DNA of 64,000 bases, from assembly GCA_964017045.1 (NCBI GenBank), contig OZ024808.1, positions 1,389,666 to 1,453,665 of the forward strand, read 5' to 3'. Position numbers and translations under genes: made by a program. This document shows positions 11,603-21,937 of the stretch, in pieces. How positions within the stretch are numbered: the first letter of the stretch is position 1; every line of letters begins with the position of its first letter. This DNA is from Omphiscola glabra (Eukaryota > Mollusca > Gastropoda > Lymnaeidae). The notes beneath the pieces are model-generated. The model made no database searches. It saw only the letters and a list, made by a program, of their open reading frames with translations, and was not told the origin of the DNA.

Positions 11603-14600
11603 ATGAACGACCAACACACACACGAGGATGGCTTCGTCTCTACATTCTTTACTTGGTTCAGAGACGTGACGAGTACAAACAGTGGTGAGTTATCACGTCT
11701 GTGTCTATAGTTAAGGCCTATATATATGCTATATTCCATAAGGTTTTTGACCTAGACAGTAGCAAGTTGACAAGTGTTTATTTATAGACAGTGTCACGTG
11801 GTCTTGTATTTTTTTATAATTATAATAATTATAATTAAGAACGATGTAGTCTGTAAAGTTATCATCATCTTGTCCCTTAGTCCTTGGACTGTTGGGGCGC
11901 CACAGATGACATGAAAACTATTCTTCTCCATTCCTCTCTGTCTTCTGCACTACGCATAGCATCGCCCAGTTTTAATCCCGTCCACTCTTTGATGTTATCT
12001 TCCCACCTTTTTCTCTGTCTTCCTCTTCTTCTTCCTCCTCCCTGCATGATTTCTTTGACATAGACAATGTTACGTTGTCATTTAGTTGTTCATAAACTAG
12101 ATAACTAGGTCTGTATTGTTCTAGAAATACGTCACTGACCATCCATGGGTTTTTTCAGGGGGTGGGTAAGATAAGGCAATTTCACTAAATTTTGGTGAAA
12201 TCCAAAGCGAGAAAATCTGGTTGATCTCCCACCCCCCACGGAGTGGACACGCCCATAACCAAAATGAGATTGATAGGTTAAGATAAAAAAATAAATTAAC
12301 AACGAGATAACAGATCTTTTTAAAAATCATTGTTGTAGTACCTAATGACCTCCAATGTTTGACTGTGCAGCTGGTGAGTGGTTAGAAAGTACGTAACAAT
12401 GCACCGGTGAATGGTTAGTGTGTGACAATGCAGCTGGTGAGTGGTTAGAGAGTGTTTAACAATGCAGCTGGTGAGTGGTTAGAGAGTATGTAACAATGCA
12501 CCGGTGAATGGTTAGTGTGTGACAATGCAGCTGGTGAGTGGTTAGAGAGTGTTTAACAATGCAGCTGGTGAGTGGTTAGAGAGTGTTTAACAATGCAGCT
12601 GGTGAGTGGTTAGAAAGTACGTAACAATGCACCGGTGAATGGTTAGTGTGTGACAATGCAGCTGGTGAGTGGTTAGAGAGTGTTTAACAATGCAGCTGGT
12701 GAGTGGTTAGAGAGTATGTAACAATGCACTGGTGAATGGTTAGTGTGTGACAATGCAGCTGGTGAGTGGTTAGAAAGTACGTAACAATGCACTTGTGAGT
12801 GGTTAGAGAGTATATGTAACAGAGCTGCTTTGTGTGGCAGTTATAACCCGGGGGGGGGGGGGGGGAGGAGAGTGTGAGTTCATAGATGAAAATAAGAGAT
12901 TGGTGAAAGGTCACTGGTGATATTAATCAGACGTGCTGCAGTGCCACACGCGACACACACACCAAGGGTGTTGTGACAATGTCGACTCATTAGTCCCACT
13001 ACTTTCTGTACTTATGATATACACATGCCTGCTGGGCTGCTGATAATTGTGTGTGTCTTTATTCCAAATAATTGTACTGATGTGTTATAAAAAATATATA
13101 TAATATTATTTAATATATTAATATATCTCTAAAGTTCAATGGCACGTATATATACACGCCTAATAAATATATTTATACTCCCACCATTGAATCTATTTAT
13201 ACTCCCACCATTGAGTCTATTTAAACTCTCACCATTGAGTCTATTTACACTACAATCACCATTAAATCTATTTATACATTCACTCATGAATCTATTTATA
13301 CACTGACCCCTCAATCTATACATACACTCATTGAATGAATACACACAACCTATGTAACTATTTACATTCACCACTGTATCTATGAACTCAGCAATATATC
13401 TACTTCTACATCTCTAGGTCTGGCTATTGTCACGACCACATGCACTCACCAATGTATCTACATCTCTAGGTCTGGCTATTGTCACGACCACATGCACTCA
13501 CCAATGTATCTACATCTCTAGGTCTGGCTATTGTCACGACCATTGTCTTTATATCTTCCATCCTTATGGAGGCACTCGCCAGCGCCATGAGACGACTGCA
13601 CTCTCGACCTCTGTTTTGGATACGGTGAGTTGTAAGATATTCATCGAGGCTATTATCAAAATCGTGTCCTTCAGAATACTCTCAAAACTCACGATATTAA
13701 GGTCTCTACTAAGTTCATCCAGACTCGGGGGGGGGGGGGGGGGGGGCATTACCTTGAACTTCTAGTAAAGGTCACCACATAACTCACTTGAAATATTGAG
13801 CCTTTTTCAAAAGGTCACCAAATAACTCAGGTGTTGTTTGTGTATGGGGGGGGGGGGCGGAGCCTCCCCATCCGTTGATTGCATGAAGTCACGAAATAAT
13901 CGATTACTATTATATTTTATGTTACACGTTTTAATGAGAATGGTCCACACAGTATGGGACACAAGTTGAGATCATAGTGATAAAAATACATGAAACTTTC
14001 AATCACTCTTCATCTCTGATCCCTGACACCACGCCCCATATCCACTCCTCCATCTCATGCCCTAACCCCTTCACCCCAAACCTCATCTTCACCCCTCCAT
14101 CCCCACTCCTTCAGTCTCCACACTCTATCCCCACCCCTCTATCTCCACACTCTATCTCCACACTCTATCCCACCCCTCTATCTCCACACTCTATCCCCAA
14201 CCCTATATCTCCACACTCTATCCCCACCCCTCTATCTCCACACTCTATCCCCATCCCTTTATCTCCACACACTATCCCCAACCCTATATCTCCACACGCT
14301 ATCCCCATCCCTTTATCTCCACACACTATCCCCAACCCTATATCTCCACACTCTATCCCCACCCCTCTATCTCCACACTCTATCTCCACACTATATCCCC
14401 ACCCCTCTATCTTCATACTCTATCCCCACCCCTCTATCTCCACACTATATCCCCACCCCTCTATCTTCATACTCTATCCCCAACCCTCTATCTCCACACT
14501 CTATACCCACCCCTCCAACCCAACTCTATACCCATCCCAACTCCTCCATCTCCACGCCTACCCCTCCAACCCACTCCTCCATCCCCACCCCTCACTCCCT

Positions 14601-15749
14601 CTTAATCTTATTTCTGGCTTGTTTTATTGTCCTGTCATATCAACAGACTCATTAGCTGTGACTGTTGAGAGCATAGTCAACAATTCAGAGCCAGTTGGCC
14701 ACACAGATTCCAATTCTGTCAATTGCAGGAGCCGACAAATGACGACCTCCCTGCACAACGTCCTGGCAACACTGGTCCACGCAGCAGAGATGGCGCTGAT
14801 GCTCTCTTTGATGGTGGTCTTCATGACGCTGAACCTGTGGCTGTGTCTGGCGATCATTGTGGGCTCGGCTCTAGGTTATATGATGTTCAACTGGCGCTCA
14901 ACCTGGGACAGGTTAGAACCTTGGGTGTCATCACATGGGGGACAGCCAGGGGGGACAGAGGGATCATCACATGGGGGACAGGGATCATCACATGGGGGTC
15001 AGAGGGATCATCATATGGGGGACAGAGGGATCATCACAAGGGGGAAAGAGGGATAGCAAGATTATGGAACCAAGACAGTGGGAGAACCTGATGAATCAAT
15101 GACAGGGGGATAAGAGGCAACACTGACACAGGATTTGGAGCATCATTGACTGGGGATTAGGAGCATCATTGACAGGGGATTATGAGCATCATTGACAGGG
15201 GATTAGGAGCATCATTTAGAGGGGGATTAGAGGCATCATTGACAGGGGATTAAGAGCATCATTGATAGGGAATTATGATCATCATTGACAGGGGATTAAG
15301 AGCATCATTGACAGGGGATTAAGAGCATCATTGACAGGGGATTAAGAGCATCATTTTGAGGGGGATTAGGGGCATCATTGACAGGGGATTAGGAGCATCA
15401 TTGATAGTGGATTATGAGCATCATTGACAAGGGATTAGGATCATCATTGACACAGGGTTAGGATCATCATTGACACAGGATTAGAGGCAGTGTTGACTTG
15501 CAGGGGATAAGATGAATCATTGGCAAGAAAATTGGGTGTGGGGGGTTAGGAAATTACAAACTCACTGATGAACCAATTTTAAATACTATTGATAATATAC
15601 TCATATAATATTGCCATTAAATTTAAATAATTTAACAAACTGACTTTTTTTAAATTGATGAGTACAGAGATTTATTGATTTGAACAATTTTTCCTGTCTT
15701 CAGTGATCCCTTTACAGAGAAGGCAGAAGTCAACAGTACCAAAAGGTGA
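11603..15749 (+). CDS. SLC31A2: SLC31/CTR-family copper transporter, 4 exons, 137 aa
   Basis: Three-pass membrane protein of the CTR family, which carries Cu(I) across the plasma or endo-lysosomal membrane as a trimer. The exons are 11603-11684, 13522-13624, 14729-14911 and 15704-15749, with phases 1, 2, 2 and good GT/AG sites. The N-terminus (MNDQHTHEDGFVSTFFTWF) is short and not Met-rich, as in SLC31A2. TM1 is in exon 2. Exon 3 carries TM2 with the copper-gating MxxxM motif (MVVFM) and TM3 with GxxxG (GSALG). The C-terminus is NSTKR then TGA; I see no HCH tail. The alternative acceptor at 14646 precedes an open stretch (LAVTVESIVNNSEPVGH) that resembles a longer TM1-TM2 loop, but it is out of phase with exon 2. 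The assignment to the A2 rather than A1 type rests on size and N-terminus only. Confidence 0.85.
11863..12062 (-). mobile_element. 5'-truncated LINE, 3' end of reverse-transcriptase ORF
   Basis: Read on the minus strand, an open stretch ending in TAA at 11877-11879 encodes QRKRWEDNIKEWTG, then DAMRSAEDREEWRR, then SSVAPQQSKD. This is the typical C-terminal tail of the endonuclease/reverse-transcriptase ORF of RTE-like or related LINEs in molluscs and other animals. It is followed by a GATGATGATAAC-type 3' tail. Similar flanks (ATAGACAGTGTCACGT near 11784 and ATAGACAATGTTACGT near 12060) could be a decayed target duplication. It lies in SLC31 intron 1, in antisense. Confidence 0.75.
12366..12825. 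repeat. 31/34-bp minisatellite, about 14 copies
   Basis: The unit AGCTGGTGAGTGGTTAGAGA is followed by GTGTTTAACAATGC. Each copy carries TG|GTGAGT, a near-consensus 5' splice site. The array lies in SLC31 intron 1. Confidence 0.92.
12850..12865 (+). repeat. Poly(G) tract, 16 bp
   Basis: A homopolymer within SLC31 intron 1. Confidence 0.9.
13160..13400. repeat. About 26-bp degenerate minisatellite
   Basis: Units resemble CTCCCACCATTGAATCTATT followed by TATA. The array is degenerate and merges into the 52-bp repeat that covers the SLC31 exon 2 acceptor. Confidence 0.8.
13400..13542 (+). repeat. 52-bp tandem repeat covering the SLC31 exon 2 acceptor (3 copies)
   Basis: The sequence CATCTCTAG|GTCTGGCTATTGTCACGACCA occurs three times, with AG at 13417, 13469 and 13521. 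The first two copies continue into CATGCACTCACCAATG, and only the third continues into the TM1 coding sequence. The unit is 52 bp, so splicing to either upstream copy would shift the reading frame. Confidence 0.92.
13727..13857 (+). repeat. Poly(G) tracts, 20 bp and 12 bp
   Basis: Runs at 13727-13746 and 13846-13857, in SLC31 intron 2. Confidence 0.9.
14095..14600. repeat. Pyrimidine-rich C/T minisatellite
   Basis: Variants of CTCTATCTCCACACTCTATC followed by CCCACCC repeat through the 3' part of SLC31 intron 2. The plus frame is open for 359 codons through the array into exon 3, but this is a repeat artefact upstream of the exon. Confidence 0.92.
14935..15490. repeat. Two G-rich minisatellites (about 22 bp and about 24 bp)
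   Basis: CATGGGGGACAGAGGGATCAT units run to about 15050. GGGGATTAAGAGCATCATTG units (about 15 copies) follow at 15125-15490. Both lie in SLC31 intron 3, beginning about 24 bp after the exon 3 donor. Confidence 0.92.
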
Positions 15750-15954
15750 CTAGTATCCATCAGGAATGTATCCATTTTTAACAAACGCCACAAATCCACT
15801 CCTAATTATAGCTACGTCATGCTAGAACAGGCGGATACTAATGGGGAATGACATCAAAGTTGTTTGATAGAACTTACCTTCTTTCTGTGTGTGTGTCTGT
15901 GTGTGTGAACGTACAAAATCAATGAAACCTCCCTTACCTCACCGGAACTACCAC

Positions 15955-16225
15955 ACAGACATGCCTTCAGGAAACCACCACACAGACACGCCCACCACAC
16001 AGACACGCCCACCACACAGACACGCCCACCACACAGACACGCCAACCACACAGACATGCCACCACACAGACACGCCAACCACACAGACACACCAACCACA
16101 CAGACACGCCCACCACACAGACACGCCAACGACACAGACACGCCCACCACACAGACACGCCCACCACACAGACACGCCCACCACACAGACACGCCCACCA
16201 CACAGACACGCCAACGACACAGACA
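15955..16225. repeat. 17-bp minisatellite, about 16 copies
   Basis: The unit CACGCCCACCACACAGA is repeated. The long minus-strand frames here are translated repeat only. It lies just downstream of the SLC31 stop, in its likely 3' UTR or flank. Confidence 0.94.
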
Positions 16226-16298
16226 AACCTTCTACTTATTCTACAGCTCTCAGCAGTTTTTTCCACTTATGACGTCATCAGTCAAAAATATGAATCAA

Positions 16299-16530
16299 GG
16301 CTCAAATGTGTGGGGTCGTATAAATCAAATGTGTGGGGTCGTATAAATCAAATGTATGGGGTCGTATAAATCAAATGTGTGGGGTCGTATAAATCAAATG
16401 TGTGGGGTCGTATAAATCAAATGTGTGGGGTCGTATAAATCAAATGTGTGGGGTCGTATAAATCAAATGTGTGGGGTCGTATAAATCAAATGTGTGGGGT
16501 CGTATAAATCAAATGTATGGGGTCGTATGG
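16299..16530. repeat. 23-bp minisatellite, 10 copies
   Basis: The unit TCAAATGTGTGGGGTCGTAT(AAA) is almost perfectly conserved. Confidence 0.95.
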
Positions 16531-17136
16531 CTTTGGAGGGAGGGGTTTCGTGGCTTGAAACTGGGTCATATGACTTGAGTCAGTCAGTTGTTAGACTTAT
16601 CCGTGTGCAAATGAGTGTGCAGCCGTATGACCTCTAGAGAGTGTGGAATTGTTGACTTTTTTGGTATTAGCTATTCCTGTGATCCAGTATCAGGCCTCAG
16701 TGTTTTAAAAAAAGTCAGCTCAAGAAAAATAATTTAAAGTTATTTTAAGAAATTAGGTGTATAACTCCATGATTGCTTTGTGACGTCATCAGCTGGTAGG
16801 TGTCCAGAATTCAGGTGTAAAACTCCGACATGGCATTGTGATGTCATCAACTGGTCGTTTATTATGTATGTTATAGTTCATATTGTGCATTGAAATCAAA
16901 TTATTCAAAGTATAATTTATCTGTCATTTTGTGAAGTTACCTATGCAGTTTTGTACACGTATATATATTTATGTATTAAATATGTGGGCTGTATATGCCC
17001 AGGTGTCAGCATATGTCCAGGTGCCAGTACATGCCAAGATGCCTGCATAGCCCCAGATGTCAGCATATGCCCTGGGCCAGAAAGTGGTGGACATTGATAG
17101 CATGTAAAAATTGACTGCATGTAAAAATGTATAAAC
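16531..17136. other. Intergenic, no gene seen
   Basis: Short degenerate repeats of GTGACGTCATCA(A/G)CTGGT (16,780-16,860) and of CATATGCCCAGGTGCCAG-like sequence (16,990-17,080). Confidence 0.4.
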
Positions 17137-17194
17137 CTAATGTTATGAAAATATTATGAAAATGTTATGAAAATGTTATGAAAATGTTATGCAA
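17137..17194. repeat. 11-bp repeat, 5 copies
   Basis: The unit ATGTTATGAAA is repeated. Confidence 0.85.
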
Positions 17195-17423
17195 ATGTGG
17201 GTTACTTTTCACATATTTATGTTTTCTCATATAGAATAAAATAAGCTTGACAAAAATATGTCTTTGTTAAGAACTTCAGATGCTCTAAGAAACATTGAAA
17301 GGTTGTGTTATTGTTTAGATGCAATTAACTTAATTAAGTATTACTCTAACTAAATTGTTACACAACTGTGTTTCTCGTATGATTACTTAAACTTGCACTG
17401 TAAAATTGTGTATTTGTTACGAT

Positions 17424-17892
17424 GCATTGACTAATACAGGGTTATGATGTATTGACTTAATACATGGTTATGATGTATTGACTTAATACATGGTTATGAT
17501 GCATTGACTTAATACATGGTTATGATGTATTGACTTAATACATGGTTACCATGTAATGACTTAATACATGGTTATGATGTATTGACGTAATACATGGTAA
17601 TGATGTATTGACTTAATACAGGGTTTTAATGTATCGACTTAATACATGGTTATGATGTATTGACTTAATACATGGTTACAATGTAATGACTTAATACATG
17701 GTTATGATGTATTGACGTAATACATGGTAATGATGTATTGACTTAATACAGGGTTTTAATGTATCGACTTAATACAGGGTTATGATGTATTGACTTAATA
17801 CATGGTTATGATGTATTGACTTAATACATGGTTACGATGCATTGACTTAATACATGGTTATGATGTATTGAATAAATACATGGTTATGATTT
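17424..17892. repeat. 26-bp minisatellite, about 18 copies
   Basis: The unit is GACTTAATACATGGTTATGA followed by TGTATT. A block of about 130 bp containing variant copies (GTTACCATGTAATG, GGGTTTTAATGTATC) recurs, which is evidence of higher-order duplication. Confidence 0.94.
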
Positions 17893-18165
17893 ACTGACTT
17901 CAATCGTTCTCCACCATCATTGATTACAAATCTTGAAAATGCTCATTAAAAATTGACCACATTAAAAATTGACCACATTGACAATGACTCTGTCGTGATA
18001 TGTTAAAGGTTGATTCATACTCGTAAATTAAGGATAAATACATTTACCGCGCGGGGTGGGGATGGAGGGGAGGGAAAGAGAGAGAGAGAGAATATCGTAT
18101 ACCTTTACTAAACTCAGCCCGGGGTGGGGGGCACACACCAATCGATATATATAAAAGTTAGGCCT

Positions 18166-18249
18166 CAGTATGCAAAAGTGTTTCCCCTGGTGGTATCGTC
18201 CCGCACCCAGTATGCAAAAGTGTTTCCCCTGGTGGTATCGTCCCGCACC
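18166..18249. repeat. 42-bp direct repeat, 2 copies
   Basis: Exact adjacent copies of the unit beginning CAGTATGCAAAAGTGTTTCC. Confidence 0.93.
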
Positions 18250-18867
18250 CCTTTTCTCCACTGGAGAGGCACACGCTTGACTCCCAAGGGTCATCCACTT
18301 ATCCTAATTACACATTAAGAAAATATTCATTGTAATAACAATGAAACTATGTTCACTAAAACTATCTTTCGCCCATGGCTGAAGTATTTGAACCACAACA
18401 TGTCTGCTTTTGGGGGGGGGGGGGGGTGTCTAAATCCGGCACTGAGCAGAAGCCGGGGAAATGAGATGCAGAAGTCAGAGTGGTGGCAGCACTGGAAAAA
18501 AAAAAAAAGTTTATTTCTGCCTCAAAACTTTCTTGAGCAACCGAATCCTAATAAAACCTGTGTTGCCATAGTAACCTTTATAAGTATCCTTATTGCGTGC
18601 CTTGTTCATCACGATGCTTGGAAGATGGCCGCCAATTATCTAGACGGATCTTCGATCTTGTAACATGACATATGATTTACTTAATTATATCTTTGCCAAG
18701 AACAAAGAACCATAATGAGTTAATGTCATGCTGTACAGCAGTGACCAAGGAAGAATGGGAAAGATAAATAGCAGACATTACAAAAATGTCGATTGACAGT
18801 TGCATCCTTTATACACCGTACGCTAGAGTTTAATGGCGTACCGCCCGCCAACTTTGTATGCCTTACC

Positions 18868-19020
18868 GCCCGCGGTAGCTAGCCAGCCGTAGCCCGTCGT
18901 AGCTAGCTAGCCGTAGCCCGTCGTAGCTAGCCAGCCGTAGCCCGTTGTAGCTAGCAAGCCGTAGCCCGTCGTAGCTAGCTAGCCGTAGCCCGTCATAGCT
19001 ATCCAGCCGTAGCCAGCCAT
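18868..19020. repeat. 24-bp palindrome-rich minisatellite, about 6 copies
   Basis: The unit GTAGCTAGCTAGCCGTAGCC is followed by CGTC. GCTAGC and CTAGCTAG are self-complementary. Confidence 0.9.
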
Positions 19021-19099
19021 ATCAAACCTAACATTTGAAGTTAATGACGTAGACACAGCCATCTTGCATTGTATTGTCTGCCAAAAATGTTATAGTTTC

Positions 19100-19889
19100 A
19101 AGGCTTTGGGTAGTTTTGCTGAGGTTAGTGGCGATCTACTCAAATGTGTCAGCCTCTTAGCCTACAAGGTTTTGGGTAGTTTTGCTGAGGACAGTGGCGA
19201 TCTACTCAAATGTTTCAGCCTCTTAGCATACAAGGCTTTGGGTAGTTTTGCTGAGGACAGTGGCGATCTACTCAAAGGTGTCAGCCTCTTAGCCTACAAG
19301 GCTTTGGGTAGTTTTGCTGAGGACAGTGGCGATCTACTCAAATGTTTCAGCCTCTTAGCCTACAAGGCTTTGGGTAGTTTTGCTGAGGACAGTGGCGATC
19401 TACTCAAATGTTTCAGCCTCTTAGCATACAAGGCTTTGGGTAGTTTTGCTGAGGTTAGTGGCGATCTACTCAAAGGTGTCAGCCTCTTAGCCTACAAGGC
19501 TTTGGGTAGTTTTGCTGAGGACAGTGGCGATCTACTCAAATGTTTCAGCCTCTTAGCCTACAAGGCTTTGGGTAGTTTTGCTGAGGACAGTGGCGATCTA
19601 CTCAAATGTTTCAGCCTCTTAGCCTACAAGGCTTTGGGTAGTTTTGCTGAGGACAGTGGCGATCTACTCAAATGTTTCAGCCTCTTAGCCTACAAGGCTT
19701 TGGGTAGTTTTGCTGAGGACAGTGGCGATCTACTCAAATGTTTCAGCCTCTTAGCCTACAAGGTTTTGGGTAGTTTTGCTGAGGTCAGTAGCGATCTACT
19801 CAAAGGTGTCAGCCTCTTAGCCTACAAGGTTTTGGGTAGTTTTGCTGAGGTCAGTAGCAATCTACTCAAATGTGTCAGCCTCTTAGCCA
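19100..19889 (+). repeat. 66-bp minisatellite, 12 copies, open in one plus frame
   Basis: Twelve nearly identical 66-bp copies read as a 22-residue unit (KALGSFAEDSGDLLKCFSLL then AY). They lie inside a 288-codon frame (ATG 19064, stop 19930). Copy-to-copy changes are mostly non-synonymous (D/V, A/V, C/G, F/V), with only GCC/GCA silent, so I see no sign of protein-level selection. There is no splice, signal-peptide or family support. I treat it as a minisatellite, while noting that a secreted or repeat protein cannot be excluded. Confidence 0.85.
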
Positions 19890-20224
19890 CCGCACATGTT
19901 TCCAAGACGTGCCTGACATGCCAGCATTAAGCTGAACATACATTGAAGGCAGGGACGTAGGAAGGGGGGGGGGTAGGTGGATAGGGTCAACTAATTTGTG
20001 ATACGTATCACAAAAGTAAGTGTCTCACTTGTGTTACAAACTTGCAACTTGTGACATATGGGGGGGGGGTGGGTGGGTCGGGGTGTGTGAAAATTGGCAA
20101 AATTGCTTGAAACACAAAAAGCACACAGAATTAGATGATATACAACACACTCAGAAGTAGATGATACACAAAACACACAGAGTAGTAGATGGTACACAAT
20201 GCTTTTATAGTAACTTACTTTTCT

Positions 20225-20310
20225 AGTTTCTTGGCTGATGTAGTGCAGACCGGCAAAGAATGGCTCGCAGGCCAGTGCTGTTCCGCAGACCACTACTTTG
20301 GGAATCACTG
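20225..20310 (-). mobile_element. hAT transposon end fragment
   Basis: Read on the minus strand from 20310 it starts CAGTGATTCCCAAAGTAGTG and continues GTCTGCGGAAC, with GCCATTCTTTGCCGG further in. This is typical of hAT terminal sequence. The other end was not found. Confidence 0.6.
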
Positions 20311-21937
20311 CTCTGGTAATGGAAGGGGGTTGTGGTAAACTGGAGTGGCCAAGCGGCGTTGGGGAAAAAAACAACAACAACAGTGGCCCTAATCAACTTT
20401 CATCTTCTTTGGGCTTGGGGTTTTTGTTCTCCAGACAATGTTATAGATAACCTTACAATGAGACAGACAAGTAATAAGAATACATTCAGAGTTTTAAATT
20501 ATTTGATCACACCAGATCCCAGAGTAGGCCTACATGATACTAATTCTATAAGCAACTGCTGTTGATATATGTTAATACATTGTGAAATGTTGCTTTCTGA
20601 TTCTGGTCTTAATCTTTCGCAAGTTAACACTCTTGAAATGCCAGTGTATCGGGATACAATTTTCAGGAGGTAGTTGGATTAGAATAAACTTCTTTATTTA
20701 TTTCGTTTTGATCTTGAAAATATTTTTTATAAATATTATTTATATATATTCATACATTTTTACAAATAGATAATTGTATTAAGTTTGGGCCCGTGCACAT
20801 ATTTTATAACACAAAATATTATGATGGTTATTGAGTACTTTTAAGTAAGTCTAAAAACAAGACGACACAAGAAAATTTCAAGCTAAAACTAAAAGTATTA
20901 AAGCAGTACGAGATTGTCTATCTATTACTAGGTAACACCAGTTTCGGTAATGGTACTTATCACATATTTTTTTCATTAACTTCTTTTTCTCTTGATTATT
21001 CATTATTTTTTAAATTTCCTATTTCATCTTTTACTTTTTTGTGAATGTGTAATGTTGTGCTTCCGGGGCAATTCTTTGTTTCGTTTTCTGCTTACCTCAC
21101 AACGTGCGGTAAGATCAAACTGCCACTCTCTAATTCTAATAGTCTAATCTCTAATATAATAATCTTATATTCTGTTAACTCTTTGTTTTAGAGTCTTGGA
21201 CTTCAGTGATAGTCTCAGTGAGTCTTATCACTTAACACAACTTAGTCTACTACTACTAGTCAGGTAACTGGGCTTTATCATTATCAGTTTAAGTTTATTA
21301 TGTCTGAAGTTACTCTTTGATTCTTGTTACATGTTACATTTCTTCTGTAAACGCTGGTTTGGCCCACAGATCCAATTATTTCACTGTGTTTTTGCGCTAC
21401 TTGATGGCAGATGTATCATAGCAACAAAGATGGACGCTGTGATTGTTCCCCTAACTTGAGGGCAAATATAAATGTAGCAACTTTTTTTATTATAGCTCTA
21501 TGTCTATAAACATCAGTTGCAACTAATTAGTGTCAATGACCTGAAGTTGCCCCCTTTCCTAGCATATTTCAGCTGCTACATTAATCTTTGTGGCGAACAT
21601 AGCAAATTTATTAAATCCCTCTAGATGTGCGGCAAGAAGTCATGCCAACAACCTTAAAAAAGATAAAAAATTCCAGTTTCTAGCCAACATCTTTTGTAAT
21701 TGAGAGAGACATTTTTAGTGTTCAGGAAGTAAGCTATATACTAAATATTTATCTGACTATGCTTGCATTTGCTCATACTACCAACTATGTTTTTTATAGT
21801 TGCCATGGCAGGGGATAGTGTATATATCACTCATTTGTGGCCTTTAATTGAAGACTAAACAAGTTAGCTCCAAGTAATTATGTACGTTTCTATTCATAAG
21901 GTCCAAATGAATAATTGCTTATTTGAAGAAGAAAAAA
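20311..21937. other. AT-rich upstream flank of the DUF4602 gene
   Basis: No exon could be supported. The promoter of the gene starting at 21938 should be here, but no clear core element is visible. Confidence 0.35.

Noticed and set aside
13977..15056. 359-codon plus frame as a single gene
   Set aside because: Only its 14729-14911 part is a real exon (CTR TM2-TM3). The upstream part is the CT-rich minisatellite and the tail is intron repeat.
15854..16346. Cys/Val/Gly-rich and His/Thr-rich frames
   Set aside because: Translations of the 17-bp CACGCCCACCACACAGA array in all frames.
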